Shown here piece by piece: positions 1-9,988 of a stretch of 64,000 nt of DNA; position 1 is the stretch's first letter, and each line of letters begins with the position of its first letter. The notes under the pieces were generated by a model. That model was not told where the DNA came from. It worked only from the letters and a program-made list of their open reading frames with translations, and ran no database searches. The stretch is from the NCBI RefSeq assembly GCF_013460135.1, contig NZ_CP038155.1:1984001-2048000 (forward strand), given 5' to 3'. Source of the stretch: Arsenophonus endosymbiont of Aphis craccivora. GTDB lineage: Bacteria; Pseudomonadota; Gammaproteobacteria; Enterobacterales; Enterobacteriaceae. The position numbers and the translations under genes were made by a program.

Positions 1-2
1 AC

Positions 3-2534
3 AATATGGCCACTCAGGATGTTATCAATGCCATAAAAATTCAAAATAACCAAGTCGCTGCCGGTCAGCTAGGTGGCACACCACCGATCGCAGGCCAACG
101 ACTGAATGTTTCGATTATTGCTCAAACGCGGCTAAATAATACCGAACAATTTGCCAATATCCTGTTACGAGTTAATCCGGATGGTTCTCAGGTTCGTTTA
201 AAAGACGTTGCCGTCGTTGAGTTAGGTGCGGAAAACTATAGCATCAAAGCAAAATATAATGGCACGCCATCAGCCGGTATTGGTATCAAATTGGCTACCG
301 GTGCCAATGCCTTAGATACCGCAAAAGCCGTACGTGCTACGCTCGCTGAAATGGAGCCGTTTTTCCCTAACGGATTAGAGATTGTTTACCCTTATGACAC
401 CACGCCGTTTGTAAAAATTTCAATTAACGAAATAGTGAAAACGCTGATCGAAGCTATCATGCTAGTCGTCGTTGTTATGTACTTATTCCTGCAAAACTTC
501 CGTGCAACCTTGATCCCAACGATCGCAGTTCCTGTTGTTTTGCTTGGTACATTCGCTATTTTGTCTGCGATGGGTTATGCAATTAACACGCTTACCATGT
601 TCGCAATGGTGCTCGCTATCGGACTCTTAGTCGATGATGCGATTGTGGTAGTAGAAAACGTCGAACGTGTAATGCAAGAAGAAGGATTATCACCTAAAGA
701 AGCTACCAAAAAGTCGATGGGGCAAATTCAAGGGGCACTTGTCGGTATAGCCTTAGTATTATCGGCGGTATTTATCCCTATGGCTTTTTTTGGTGGCTCA
801 ACGGGCGCAATCTATCGTCAATTCTCGATTACTATTGTCGCCTCAATGGTGCTCTCCGTTCTGGTCGCGTTGATCCTAACTCCCGCCTTGTGCGCCACAA
901 TATTAAAACCTATCCCTAAAGGTACTCATGGTAAACAGACTGGCTTTTTCGGTTGGTTTAACCGTACATTTGAAAAAAGCGCGCATCACTATACTAATAG
1001 TATTGTCCATATGCTTAGAGGCACGGGCCGTTACCTGGTTATTTATGTTATATTAGTTGCCGGTATGGCATTTTTGTTCCTAAATTTGCCCTCTTCATTT
1101 CTGCCTGAGGAAGATCAAGGGTTACTTTTGACTATGGTTCAGCTACCACCTGGTTCAACCCAGGAACAAACAGTCGCAGTGCTTCATGATATTGACCAAT
1201 ATTATCGCACCAAAGAAACAGCGAATGTTAAATCTGTCTTTACCGTAAGTGGCTTTGGCTTCGCAGGACAGGGACAAAACATGGGGCTTGCTTTCGTGGT
1301 ACTACAAGATTGGAAAGAGCATCATAGTGCTGAAAGCCATGTTTCTCAAATTATTAATCGTGCCAATCTTGCCTTTTCAAAAATACAAGAAGCTATCATC
1401 TTCTCTTTCAATATCCCTGCTATACCTGGACTAGGTACTGCCAGTGGTTTTGATTATGAACTTGTTGATCAGGGTAATTTAGGCCATGACAAATTAATGG
1501 CTGCTCGTAATCAACTACTAGGGCTTATCGCTCAACATCCTGATATATTGCAAAATGTCCGTCCTAACGGGCAAGATGATACTTCTCAATATCGTTTTTA
1601 TATTGATCAACAGAAAGCGGAAGCATTAGGTGTTTCTATCAATGATATTAACGCAACGTTAAGTACCATGTTTGGCGGCATCTATGTAAATGACTTTATT
1701 GATCGTGAACGCGTTAAAAAAGTTTATGTACAAGCCGATGCCCCATTCCGGATGTTGCCTGCTGATATTGAAACATTTTATGTCCGCAATAATCAAGGAA
1801 AAATGGTACCTTTTTCTGCATTGATTGATCATAGCAAAGATCCATGGCTATATGTTTCACCACGTCTGGAACGCTATAATGGTTTACCTGCAATGGAAAT
1901 CCAAGGTTCTGCGGCACCAGGGAAAAGTACCGGTGATGCCATGCTATTAATGGAGCAACTTACTGAAAAATTACCTGAAGGTGTTGGTTATGAATGGACC
2001 GGTATGTCTTACCAAGAACGTCTTTCTGGCAATCAAGCACCTGCTTTATATGTAATTTCTCTTATTGTCGTCTTTCTCTGTTTAGCCGCTTTATATGAAA
2101 GTTGGTCAATTCCTTTTTCTGTTATGCTAGTTGTACCATTAGGAGTTATTGGGGCATTACTCTTCACTTCAATTCGGGGATTAGAAAATGACGTTTACTT
2201 TAAGGTAGGTTTATTAACAACTATTGGTCTATCTGCCAAAAATGCCATTTTAATTGTTGAGTTTGCTAAAGACTTAATGGAAAAAGAAGGAAAAGGATTG
2301 ATTGAAGCGACGCTAGATGCTGTCAGAATGCGTTTACGGCCTATTTTAATGACATCATTAGCATTCATGCTTGGCGTTTTACCGCTCGTTATTAGTAACG
2401 GTGCAGGTTCAGGCGCGCAAAACTCTGTAGGTACCGGTGTACTTGGAGGAATGATTGCAGCAACCACATTAGCAATCTATTTCGTTCCAGTATTTTTTGT
2501 CGTTATACGTAGACGTTTCACAAATAAATATTAG
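3..2534 (+). CDS. acrB: AcrB multidrug efflux RND transporter, 3' part
   Basis: Inner-membrane proton-driven drug exporter of the AcrAB-TolC tripartite pump. The window starts inside the gene, so roughly the first 200 of about 1049 residues are missing; the 842 residues shown align along their whole length with enteric AcrB. The TM4 proton-relay aspartates are visible in [15 protein letters not shown], the TM10 lysine in [15 protein letters not shown], and the hallmark stretch [13 protein letters not shown] precedes TM2. No frameshift or stop is present, so the gene appears functional. A hairpin terminator follows 30 bp after the stop. Gene order acrB then tomB-hha matches enteric bacteria. 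The C-terminus ends soon after VVIRRRF and lacks the longer His-rich tail of E. coli AcrB. Confidence 0.97.
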   Translation, partial: NMATQDVINAIKIQNNQVAAGQLGGTPPIAGQRLNVSIIAQTRLNNTEQFANILLRVNPDGSQVRLKDVAVVELGAENYSIKAKYNGTPSAGIGIKLATGANALDTAKAVRATLAEMEPFFPNGLEIVYPYDTTPFVKISINEIVKTLIEAIMLVVVVMYLFLQNFRATLIPTIAVPVVLLGTFAILSAMGYAINTLTMFAMVLAIGLLVDDAIVVVENVERVMQEEGLSPKEATKKSMGQIQGALVGIALVLSAVFIPMAFFGGSTGAIYRQFSITIVASMVLSVLVALILTPALCATILKPIPKGTHGKQTGFFGWFNRTFEKSAHHYTNSIVHMLRGTGRYLVIYVILVAGMAFLFLNLPSSFLPEEDQGLLLTMVQLPPGSTQEQTVAVLHDIDQYYRTKETANVKSVFTVSGFGFAGQGQNMGLAFVVLQDWKEHHSAESHVSQIINRANLAFSKIQEAIIFSFNIPAIPGLGTASGFDYELVDQGNLGHDKLMAARNQLLGLIAQHPDILQNVRPNGQDDTSQYRFYIDQQKAEALGVSINDINATLSTMFGGIYVNDFIDRERVKKVYVQADAPFRMLPADIETFYVRNNQGKMVPFSALIDHSKDPWLYVSPRLERYNGLPAMEIQGSAAPGKSTGDAMLLMEQLTEKLPEGVGYEWTGMSYQERLSGNQAPALYVISLIVVFLCLAALYESWSIPFSVMLVVPLGVIGALLFTSIRGLENDVYFKVGLLTTIGLSAKNAILIVEFAKDLMEKEGKGLIEATLDAVRMRLRPILMTSLAFMLGVLPLVISNGAGSGAQNSVGTGVLGGMIAATTLAIYFVPVFFVVIRRRFTNKY

Positions 2535-2564
2535 CTTAGTTAGATTATTAGTAATATTTCCATT

Positions 2565-2588
2565 AAAAGGCCAGATATTCTGGCCTTT
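2565..2588 (+). terminator. Rho-independent terminator after acrB
   Basis: A stem of AAAAGGCCAG and CTGGCCTTTT around a short ATATT loop lies 30 bp after the acrB stop and ends in a T tract. Confidence 0.8.
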
Positions 2589-3003
2589 TAAGTAAACATG
2601 TTTTTTAATAAATGAAAAATAACTCTAAATATATGACTAGAACTTATTTTTTAATAAAAAAATAAATAATAATAAAATAACACAGTAATACTGTAACTTT
2701 TTGTATATATTTGATATTTTGCTCTAGATTCGTTCCTTGATTAACATCATATAACAAAAAACTTTATACAGAGATAGTGACTTATGCGATAATAGTGCTA
2801 TATTAATATCCAGTAGGTTGTTTGCTTTACTTTTGCGATACTCACACAAGTATACATTTTATAAATTATCCACATTATTCTGATTGTTTATCGACACCCA
2901 TTTATAATTTTGGTAACAATCATAATTAATAGTGTTTTGATTTTACAAAAAATAAAACAATATATTAATTCAATGGTAATTTCTTCATCTTTAGCAGTAT
3001 TAT
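2589..3003. other. AT-rich intergenic stretch, no gene seen
   Basis: About 415 bp between the acrB terminator and the first IS copy. It is very AT-rich with no convincing ORF on either strand. Its last nine bases (CAGTATTAT, 2995-3003) are the left target duplication of the IS tandem pair, so this stretch was originally continuous with the tomB leader. Confidence 0.6.
2995..3003. repeat. 9-bp target duplication (left) of IS tandem pair
   Basis: CAGTATTAT here is repeated exactly at 5089-5097, flanking two adjacent IS copies as one unit. Confidence 0.9.
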
Positions 3004-4058
3004 GGCTTTGTTGAATAAATCGAACTTTTAGGTGATTGGCGGAGCTGATCGCTAAATTCGTTTCAACATCAGGTCCCCATGGCAAAGCAAAAGTTTAAAA
3101 TTACCAACTGGCCCGCGTACAACAAGGCACTCAGACAACGCGGTTCCCTGACGGTCTGGCTTGATGAGTCGGCCATCGCTGGATGGACTGACAGTTCTTC
3201 GCCTGAAGGTCGTGGCCGGCCGCTTTACTACAGCGATATGGCTGTTACCACTGTCCTGATGATGAAGCGTGTGTTTAACCTGTCGCTCCGGGCATTACAG
3301 GGCTTCGTTGATTCGATTTTTAAACTCATGTCTTTGCCGCTGTGCTGTCCGGACTACTCGCTGGTCAGCAGACGAGCAAAGAGCGTCAACATCAGCATAA
3401 AAACGCCAACGCGTGGTGAAATCTCGCATCTGGTCATCGACAGTACCGGTCTGAAGGTCTTTGGCGAAGGTGAATGGAAAGTCAGGCAGCATGGGGCTGA
3501 CAGACGAAGAGTGTGGCGCAAGCTTCATCTGGCAGCAGACAGTGTGAATCATGAGATTATCTGTGCCGACTTATCGCTCAGCGGAACGACAGATGCGCAG
3601 GCACTGCCGGGCCTGATTAACCAAACCCACCGGAAAATCAGGGAAGTGTTAGCAGACGGTGCTTATGACGCCTGTTACTGCCACGACGCGTTGCTAAGAA
3701 AGAAAATCAGGCCCCTTATCCCGCCGCGAAGCGGAGCGAAATACTGGCCGTACAAGTACCATGAACGTAACCATGCGGTGGCGAATCAGCGTCTGAGCAG
3801 GAGTAATGATATGTGGAAAAAGAAAGTGGGTTATCACCGGCGTTCAGTGGCAGAAACAGCGATGTTCCGCATAAAAACTTTGCTGGGTGGCCATCTGAGG
3901 CTGCGTGACTATGAGGCTCAGGTAGGTGAAGCAATGGCGATGGTCAAAGCGCTGAACCGTATGACGTTGTTGGGTATGCCACACAGCGTCAGGATCGGAT
4001 AACAGGTGTAGCAGAGGGAGCCATCCTGTCGGCTAATTCTGATTTATTCAACAAAGCC
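3004..4058 (+). mobile_element. IS903-group IS5-family element, copy 1
   Basis: Full 1055-bp element. Ends are an 18-bp inverted repeat (GGCTTTGTTGAATAAATC), the classic IS903 end, and the single transposase ORF starts 75 bp from the left end. The right end abuts copy 2 with no spacer, so the left duplication belongs to the pair. Thirteen further copies occur in the window. Confidence 0.97.
3079..4002 (+). CDS. IS5-family transposase (copy 1)
   Basis: 307-aa DDE transposase that cuts and joins the IS ends. The likely catalytic triad is Asp121 (HLVIDSTGLK), Asp193 (ADGAYD) and Glu259 (RRSVAETAMFRIK, a Y/R-E-K signature). The ATG lies in CCATGG, where an ORF on the opposite strand also begins. 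Differences from the majority sequence in this window: Asn157, Leu191 and Tyr225. The ORF is intact; Leu191 and Tyr225 lie near the second catalytic Asp and could affect activity. Confidence 0.95.
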   Translation: MAKQKFKITNWPAYNKALRQRGSLTVWLDESAIAGWTDSSSPEGRGRPLYYSDMAVTTVLMMKRVFNLSLRALQGFVDSIFKLMSLPLCCPDYSLVSRRAKSVNISIKTPTRGEISHLVIDSTGLKVFGEGEWKVRQHGADRRRVWRKLHLAADSVNHEIICADLSLSGTTDAQALPGLINQTHRKIREVLADGAYDACYCHDALLRKKIRPLIPPRSGAKYWPYKYHERNHAVANQRLSRSNDMWKKKVGYHRRSVAETAMFRIKTLLGGHLRLRDYEAQVGEAMAMVKALNRMTLLGMPHSVRIG

Positions 4059-5088
4059 GGTGATTGGCGGATCTGATCGCTAAATTCGTTTCAACATCAG
4101 GTCCCCATGTCAAAGCAAAAGTTTAAAATTACCAACTGGCCCGCGTACAACAAGGCACTCAGACAACGCGGTTCCCTGACGGTCTGGCTTGATGAGTCGG
4201 CCATCGCTGGATGGACTGACAGTTCTTCGCCTGAAGGTCGTGGCCGGCCGCTTTACTACAGCGATATGGCTGTTACCACTGTCCTGATGATGAAGCGTGT
4301 GTTTAACCTGTCGCTCCGGGCATTACAGGGCTTCGTTGATTCGATTTTTAAACTCATGTCTTTGCCGCTGTGCTGTCCGGACTACTCGCTGGTCAGCAGA
4401 CGAGCAAAGAGCGTCAACATCAGCATAAAAACGCCAACGCTCTTGGTGAAATCTCGCATCTGGTCATCGACAGTACCGGTCTGAAAGTCTTTGGCGAAGG
4501 TGAATGGAAAGTCAGGCAGCATGGGGCTGACAGACGAAGAGTGTGGCGCAAGCTTCATCTGGCAGCAGACAGTGTGACTCATGAGATTATCTGTGCCGAC
4601 TTATCGCTCAGCGGAACGACAGATGCGCAGGCACTGCCGGGCCTGATTAACCAAACCCACCGGAAAATCAGGGAAGTGTCAGCAGACGGTGCTTATGACG
4701 CCTGTTACTGCCACGATGCGTTGCTAAGAAAGAAAATCAGGCCCCTTATCCCGCCGCGAAGCGGAGCGAAATACTGGCCGGACAAGTACCATGAACGTAA
4801 CCATGCGGTGGCGAATCAGCGTCTGAGCAGGAGTAATGATATGTGGAAAAAGAAAGTGGGTTATCAACGGCGTTCAGTAGCAGAAACAGCGATGTTCCGC
4901 ATAAAAACTTTGCTGGGTGGCCATCTGAGGCTGCGTGACTATGAGGCTCAGGTAGGTGAAGCAATGGCAATGGTCAAAGCGCTGAACCGTATGACGTTGT
5001 TGGGTATGCCACACAGCGTCAGGATCGGATAACAGGTGTAGCAGAGGGAGCCATCCTGTCGGCTAATTCTGATTTATTCAACAAAGCC
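4059..5088 (+). mobile_element. IS903-group element, copy 2, left end deleted
   Basis: Joined directly to the right end of copy 1. It lacks about the first 27 bp including the whole left inverted repeat, and carries a 2-bp insertion internally, giving 1030 bp. The right end is intact and followed by CAGTATTAT, the partner of the duplication at 2995-3003. It cannot transpose alone because one end is missing. Confidence 0.93.
4107..5032 (+). pseudogene. Transposase of IS copy 2, frameshifted
   Basis: The reading frame breaks near 4439-4443, where CGCTCTTGG replaces the CGCGTGG of other copies (net +2 bp, just before the first catalytic Asp). The downstream frame from about 4445 to 5032 is otherwise intact. 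The start codon context is changed to give MSKQKF. Gln253 is shared with copy 7. Confidence 0.93.
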
Positions 5089-5097
5089 CAGTATTAT
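5089..5097. repeat. 9-bp target duplication (right) of IS tandem pair
   Basis: CAGTATTAT, identical to 2995-3003. Confidence 0.9.
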
Positions 5098-5148
5098 GCA
5101 ATCAAAATGAGTAATAACCCGTAATCTGAGGTTTAAATGGAGGTGATT

Positions 5149-5517
5149 ATGGATGAGTACTCACCAAGGAGTTATGATATCTTAGTGCTAAAGTATTTAT
5201 GTGATGCTCTATATCGTGAAGCGATGTTAACTTTGCATAGGACAAAAACCCATTGGAAAAATGATCTTGGTTCCGATCAAAGCGTTAAACTTAATGTATT
5301 AATTGATCATATCACAGATTTTATTGGTCAATTTAAATTAAAATATCCGAATAACGTAAACCTTTTTATTTTTATTGACGAATATTTGAATGAAACTTAT
5401 AACCTATTTGGTAAACCTGTAATGAGCCTAACAGATATTTCTGATTGGCAAAAAATGAATGAGCATTTGGCTGAAATATTAACAAATGATATAAAATATT
5501 CATTAAGTAACACTTGA
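5149..5517 (+). CDS. tomB: Hha toxicity modulator TomB
   Basis: 122-aa cytosolic protein (E. coli TomB is 124) that pairs with Hha as its modulator and antitoxin. It opens MDEYSPRSYDI and has the family stretch IDEYLNETYNLF. A strong GGAGGTGATT ribosome site directly precedes the ATG at 5149, which is preferred over the upstream in-frame ATG at 5137. It is the first gene of a tomB-hha pair, 56 bp apart. The IS tandem pair sits about 60 bp upstream, in the region where the native promoter would be, so expression may be altered. No lesion is seen. Confidence 0.9.
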   Translation: MDEYSPRSYDILVLKYLCDALYREAMLTLHRTKTHWKNDLGSDQSVKLNVLIDHITDFIGQFKLKYPNNVNLFIFIDEYLNETYNLFGKPVMSLTDISDWQKMNEHLAEILTNDIKYSLSNT

Positions 5518-5573
5518 CGCAACAGCCAATAACATTCATATTTTATACATCTATAATTTAAAGAAAGGAAATT

Positions 5574-5777
5574 ATGACTAAAATTGACTATCTGAAGCGC
5601 TTAAGAAGATGTACGACTATCGAAACATTGGAGCGCGTAATCGAAAAAAACAAATATGAGTTATCTGAAGACGAACTTGAATTATTTTATTCTGCCGCAG
5701 ACCATAGGTTAGCAGAGCTCACAATGAATAAACTTTATGACAAAATTCCTTCGTCAGTTTGGAAATATGTTCGTTAA
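5574..5777 (+). CDS. hha: Haemolysin expression-modulating protein Hha
   Basis: 67-aa nucleoid-associated partner of H-NS that silences horizontally acquired and virulence genes. The sequence is very close to enteric Hha, including [20 protein letters not shown] and the C-terminal [12 protein letters not shown]. An AAAGGAAATT ribosome site precedes the ATG. It follows tomB and is closed by a terminator hairpin. Its retention is notable since a type III secretion remnant lies about 40 kb away, but a direct regulatory link is only inference. Confidence 0.95.
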   Translation: MTKIDYLKRLRRCTTIETLERVIEKNKYELSEDELELFYSAADHRLAELTMNKLYDKIPSSVWKYVR

Positions 5778-5821
5778 TAAGTAAGTCTTTCCTTTATCAG
5801 ATAGGATATGGTTATAATTTT

Positions 5822-5845
5822 AGCCGATAGCCTTTATCGGCTTTT
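5822..5845 (+). terminator. Terminator after hha
   Basis: AGCCGATA and TATCGGCT form a stem followed by TTTTATT, 44 bp after the hha stop. Confidence 0.75.
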
Positions 5846-6318
5846 ATTAATAACTATATAACTTAAAATATTCATTTATTGCACGAATAATTATATCGTG
5901 GTGTTGCTTACGTTATTAGATTAAACAATGAACCATATGTATATTTTCACTTAATCAAAAAATAACCCTATAATTATCCTCACTCAACCATAACTCTTTT
6001 TCATTAATAAAAACCATACCTAAACAATAACTATTTATGAAAACAATCAATTCAATGCTATTTATTTTTTAATTAATAATTCAATTGCATCATTAATCAA
6101 AATTCTTAATTTCACATAATATTATTTTTCTATAAATAACTAAACCAAAAACTGACATTTAGATTAAAATGAAAATTCATCAAATTAATTGAAATTTTTC
6201 TCTATGTAAAAAACCAACCATATTGAATTAATTTAGCAATTTTCAACATAAAAACATTTTTTGTTAATTAGATTAATTTTATCTGAAAAAATATAAATAT
6301 CTTAGAAGTGTTAAACTG
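5846..6318. other. Very AT-rich intergenic stretch, no gene seen
   Basis: About 470 bp between the hha terminator and the 3' end of ffs. Long runs of A and T and no ORF with coding character. Likely eroded sequence. Confidence 0.5.
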
Positions 6319-6429
6319 GAGGAGTCGCTGTCAGCGACATCCCGGCACATACACCCCTTGCTATGGCTGCTTCTTTCCAGATCTGACCAAGTTAACAATT
6401 TAGCATTGCGGGAGAACCAACAGGACCCC
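6319..6429 (-). ncRNA. ffs: 4.5S signal recognition particle RNA
   Basis: On the minus strand the stretch starts GGGGTCCTG, runs through GGTTCTCCCGCAATGC, and contains the conserved apical domain GGTCAGATCTGGAAAGAAGC, then GTGCCGGGATGTCGCTG. The 5' and 3' ends pair (GGGGUC with GACUCC, then CUGU with ACAG). About 111 nt, as expected for the small bacterial SRP RNA that binds Ffh for co-translational membrane targeting. It lies between hha and the ppiD block, as in E. coli. Exact mature ends are estimated. Confidence 0.93.
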
Positions 6430-6739
6430 ATCGAATGGCTCTATAAGAATAATAGAGCACGCATTATGCGCTATTCATATTCAAATAGCAAGAAAAAAAT
6501 CAAGTGTTGTTTTCTTATTCAAATAGATAATATTAAACATAAAAATAGTTTAACAGTATATAAATAATAACAAAAAAGATTAAAGTTGACCGACCTTATT
6601 TACAACAAAATAAGTATCTAATCTAGTATAATCTTAATTTACCAATCTTCGAAGTGATGAAAAAACAATTTTCAATATGAAATATAAAAATATATTAATA
6701 AAAAATCCACAAATAAGTAAGAATAAAATAGAAAAAAGA
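6430..6739. other. Intergenic, no gene seen
   Basis: About 310 bp of AT-rich DNA between ffs and the mdlB remnant. It should hold the ffs promoter (minus strand); no coding signal is seen. Confidence 0.5.
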
Positions 6740-6817
6740 TTAATTAACAACATCTAGACGTTCTACGCTATCAGTATGTAATAAATTACCAATTTGTTGC
6801 AATTGGTACATCTGAGC
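6740..6817 (-). pseudogene. mdlB: 3' remnant of ABC transporter gene mdlB
   Basis: The last 25 codons before a stop at 6740 read AQMYQLQQIGNLLHTDSVE and onward, matching the C-terminal end of the multidrug/peptide ABC half-transporter MdlB (E. coli has WQMYQLQLAGEEL). Everything upstream is replaced by IS copy 3, so only the tail survives. In E. coli the mdlAB genes lie between ffs and the ppiD-lon block, which supports the identification. Confidence 0.6.
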
Positions 6818-7872
6818 GGCTTTGTTGAATAAATCGAACTTTTAGGTGATTGGCGGAGCTGATCGCTAAATTCGTTTCAACATCAGGTCCCCATGGCAAA
6901 GCAAAAGTTTAAAATTACCAACTGGCCCGCGTACAACAAGGCACTCAGACAACGCGGTTCCCTGACGGTCTGGCTTGATGAGTCGGCCATCGCTGGATGG
7001 ACTGACAGTTCTTCGCCTGAAGGTCGTGGCCGGCCGCTTTACTACAGCGATATGGCTGTTACCACTGTCCTGATGATGAAGCGTGTGTTTAACCTGTCGC
7101 TCCGGGCATTACAGGGCTTCGTTGATTCGATTTTTAAACTCATGTCTTTGCCGCTGTGCTGTCCGGACTACTCGCTGGTCAGCAGACGAGCAAAGAGCGT
7201 CAACATCAGCATAAAAACGCCAACGCGTGGTGAAATCTCGCATCTGGTCATCGACAGTACCGGTCTGAAGGTCTTTGGCGAAGGTGAATGGAAAGTCAGG
7301 CAGCATGGGGCTGACAGACGAAGAGTGTGGCGCAAGCTTCATCTGGCAGCAGACAGTGTGACTCATGAGATTATCTGTGCCGACTTATCGCTCAGCGGAA
7401 CGACAGATGCGCAGGCACTGCCGGGCCTGATTAACCAAACCCACCGGAAAATCAGGGAAGTGTCAGCAGACGGTGCTTATGACGCCTGTTACTGCCACGA
7501 TGCGTTGCTAAGAAAGAAAATCAGGCCCCTTATCCCGCCGCGAAGCGGAGCGAAATACTGGCCGGACAAGTACCATGAACGTAACTATGCGGTGGCGAAT
7601 CAGCGTCTGAGCAGGAGTAATGATATGTGGAAAAAGAAAGTGGGTTATCACCGGCGTTCAGTGGCAGAAACAGCGATGTTCCGCATAAAAACTTTGCTGG
7701 GTGGCCATCTGAGGCTGCGTGACTATGAGGCTCAGGTAGGTGAAGCAATGGCGATGGTCAAAGCGCTGAACCGTATGACGTTGTTGGGTATGCCACACAG
7801 CGTCAGGATCGGATAACAGCTGTAGCAGAGGGAGCCATCCTGGCGGCTAATTCTGATTTATTCAACAAAGCC
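6818..7872 (+). mobile_element. IS903-group element, copy 3
   Basis: Full 1055-bp copy with both ends. Flanks CATCTGAGC and TAAAATGAT do not match, so there is no target duplication. The left side cuts mdlB and the right side is the ppiD 3' region; genes expected between them are gone. This fits a deletion by recombination between two copies. Confidence 0.95.
6893..7816 (+). CDS. IS5-family transposase (copy 3)
   Basis: Intact 307-aa ORF with Asp121, Asp193 and Glu259. Close to the window consensus except Tyr232 in ERNYAVANQ. Confidence 0.95.
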   Translation: MAKQKFKITNWPAYNKALRQRGSLTVWLDESAIAGWTDSSSPEGRGRPLYYSDMAVTTVLMMKRVFNLSLRALQGFVDSIFKLMSLPLCCPDYSLVSRRAKSVNISIKTPTRGEISHLVIDSTGLKVFGEGEWKVRQHGADRRRVWRKLHLAADSVTHEIICADLSLSGTTDAQALPGLINQTHRKIREVSADGAYDACYCHDALLRKKIRPLIPPRSGAKYWPDKYHERNYAVANQRLSRSNDMWKKKVGYHRRSVAETAMFRIKTLLGGHLRLRDYEAQVGEAMAMVKALNRMTLLGMPHSVRIG

Positions 7873-7890
7873 TAAAATGATATAACAGCA

Positions 7891-7914
7891 AGAGGCTGCA
7901 CAAGCGCAGCCTCT
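7891..7914. terminator. Hairpin downstream of ppiD
   Basis: AGAGGCTGC and GCAGCCTCT form a 9-bp stem about 45 bp past the ppiD stop. No strong T run follows on the minus strand, so terminator function is uncertain. Confidence 0.45.
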
Positions 7915-7957
7915 AATTTATGTAATTGTATAAAATTATGTGGAAGTCGAACGCAAA

Positions 7958-9829
7958 TTACTCAATTCGGCCTACATCGACTTTAGCCTTATCACGTAAA
8001 TTCAACATCAGTGATTCCATCATCACATCGCCAAGTATCATTTTATAGCGTTGCGAAAAGACTTTTAATTCATCTTCCGTCGGTTGCCCCTGAGTCACTT
8101 TGACCAATTGAATAATAACTAAATTATTTTTGCTATCTTTGCTACTGAGATAAGTCGGTGCATTTTCTTTAGGAATTGGCATCTGAAAAATTTGCTCAGC
8201 CAATGAGTCATTTTGTTCAAAACGTTTGATAATCTTTGCCTCACCAAAGGTAATACCCTGTTTTGCCAAAGCCGCTGCACCTGTCCCTTGTTTTAATGCG
8301 CTCAGCAATTTATTGCCCTCTGCTTCCATCTCTTTTGTAGCTTTATTAAGCTTGACTAATTCAGCTACTGATTTTTTCACCTCATCGAATGGTTGAGTTA
8401 CCTCTGGTTTATATTTTTCAACTCGAATAACAAACGCACGATCACCATCGACATTAATAACATCTGAGTTAATACCTGTTGGCCCATTTTTATCTAATAA
8501 GTTGCTGTTAAAAATAGAATCAGCCACTTTATCAAATCTTATTTCTTCAGGAAGATTATTACGACTAAACCAATCTGTTGTGACCGCTTTAATACCAGTA
8601 ACTTTTTCAGCTGCTGCTAACGATTCGTTATTATCCATCGCCCCGCGACTTGCAGTTTGTTGTAATGAATAAAATGCATTAATCGCTTTTTCATTTTTTA
8701 GGCTATCGGCAATCTCAGTTTTTACTGACTGAAAAGGTTTTATTACTTCAGGTTTAATATCATCAAAACGAAATATAATATAATTGCTAGCCGATTTTAT
8801 TACGCCAGAAACCTGTCCTTTTTTAGTTAGATTCGCATCAATAATTTCACTTGGCGTTGAAGTCACCTCCATCCAACCAAGAGCACCATGATTTGCTGCA
8901 CTAAATTTATCTGTCGATTTTTCGGTAACTAATTGCTTAAAATCAGCCCCACCAGCCAATTCTTTAGCAACGGAATCGGCTTCTTTTTCTGTTGCCAATT
9001 GGATCATGCTGTAATGTTTTTGCGCAGGCTGCGTAAAATTAGCTATATTTTGCTCATAATAGCTTTTCAGCTCTTCATCTTTGACTGCCACATTTTCACG
9101 TTGAGAAGCGGCATCTAACTTAATATAACTAACCTGTACCTGTTCGGGTGAAATAAAACTGTTCTGATGTGTATTATAGTAATCTTGTAATTCTTTATCT
9201 GTCATCGTTTGTTTAGATTGATAGTTAGCAAGCGATATAGTTGCTGTTTTTACTTCACGTTGCTGTAAAAGTAACTCAGCATAGGACTTAATTTCTTCAG
9301 GTAAGACAAATTCATCTGTCACATACATTTTACTGAGTTGACGGTTAATCAAATTTTGTCGTATTTCTTGGGCAAGATCATCGGCATTAACATTATGTTG
9401 AGATAAAATAGCCCGATATTTTTCACTATCAAAATGCCCGTCAGTCTGAAATATCGGCATGTTGTAGATATCTTGCTTAATTTGCTCATCACTCGCCGTT
9501 AAACCCAATTGATTTGAATATTGATTAAGCAATGTCACACCAATTAACCTTTCTAAAGCTTGACGACGCAGCATCTGGATCCCTTGCTCGCTGCTGGCAA
9601 TTTCAGCAAATTGATCACCTAGTCGTTCTTGTAATGCTTGCTTTTCTTGCTGAAAAGCTTGCTGTAATTGAACTTGACTAATTGCTGTGCCATTCACTTT
9701 CGCCGCGTGATTACTTGAACCGCCAATCAGGTAACCACCAACGCCGGTAAGCACAAAAGATAGGATAATAATCACAAATACTATTTTTAGCACAGGACTA
9801 TTCGCCGCCGTGCGTAGGTTGTCCATCAT
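7958..9829 (-). CDS. ppiD: Periplasmic folding chaperone PpiD (SurA-like)
   Basis: 623 aa, exactly the E. coli length, when started at the MMDNLRTAANSP methionine at 9829 rather than the upstream in-frame ATG at 9871. A single N-terminal membrane anchor (about residues 16-34, VFVIIILSFVLTGVGGYLIGG) is followed by a SurA-like chaperone domain and a parvulin-like central domain (about 265-355). It associates with the Sec translocon and helps newly exported proteins fold. Upstream on the same strand are hupB and lon, as in E. coli. No lesion is seen. Confidence 0.93.
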   Translation of the reverse strand: MMDNLRTAANSPVLKIVFVIIILSFVLTGVGGYLIGGSSNHAAKVNGTAISQVQLQQAFQQEKQALQERLGDQFAEIASSEQGIQMLRRQALERLIGVTLLNQYSNQLGLTASDEQIKQDIYNMPIFQTDGHFDSEKYRAILSQHNVNADDLAQEIRQNLINRQLSKMYVTDEFVLPEEIKSYAELLLQQREVKTATISLANYQSKQTMTDKELQDYYNTHQNSFISPEQVQVSYIKLDAASQRENVAVKDEELKSYYEQNIANFTQPAQKHYSMIQLATEKEADSVAKELAGGADFKQLVTEKSTDKFSAANHGALGWMEVTSTPSEIIDANLTKKGQVSGVIKSASNYIIFRFDDIKPEVIKPFQSVKTEIADSLKNEKAINAFYSLQQTASRGAMDNNESLAAAEKVTGIKAVTTDWFSRNNLPEEIRFDKVADSIFNSNLLDKNGPTGINSDVINVDGDRAFVIRVEKYKPEVTQPFDEVKKSVAELVKLNKATKEMEAEGNKLLSALKQGTGAAALAKQGITFGEAKIIKRFEQNDSLAEQIFQMPIPKENAPTYLSSKDSKNNLVIIQLVKVTQGQPTEDELKVFSQRYKMILGDVMMESLMLNLRDKAKVDVGRIE

Positions 9830-9890
9830 AAAGAGGCTACTCTCCATTTTAGTCAAAGTAAATAGACGCATAATACGCTATTTTAGCGTA

Positions 9891-9922
9891 AAAGAAAAAA
9901 GCGCATCACCTTTATGATGCGC
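9891..9922 (-). terminator. Terminator after hupB
   Basis: On the minus strand GCGCATCA and TGATGCGC form an 8-bp stem with a TTTTTTC tail, between hupB and ppiD. Confidence 0.8.
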
Positions 9923-9988
9923 TCTATCCTAACTTACTAAAACAATTGATTCGGTTTTAGTTTATCCGTTAACAGTATGCGGCAATCC

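Noticed and set aside
3295..3552. Recurring 85-aa and 72-aa antisense ORFs inside every IS copy
   Set aside because: They are reverse-strand shadows of the conserved transposase gene, with no ribosome site, and recur only because the IS recurs.
6358..6567. 69-aa plus-strand ORF
   Set aside because: It begins within the complement of the 4.5S RNA gene and runs into AT-rich DNA; not coding.
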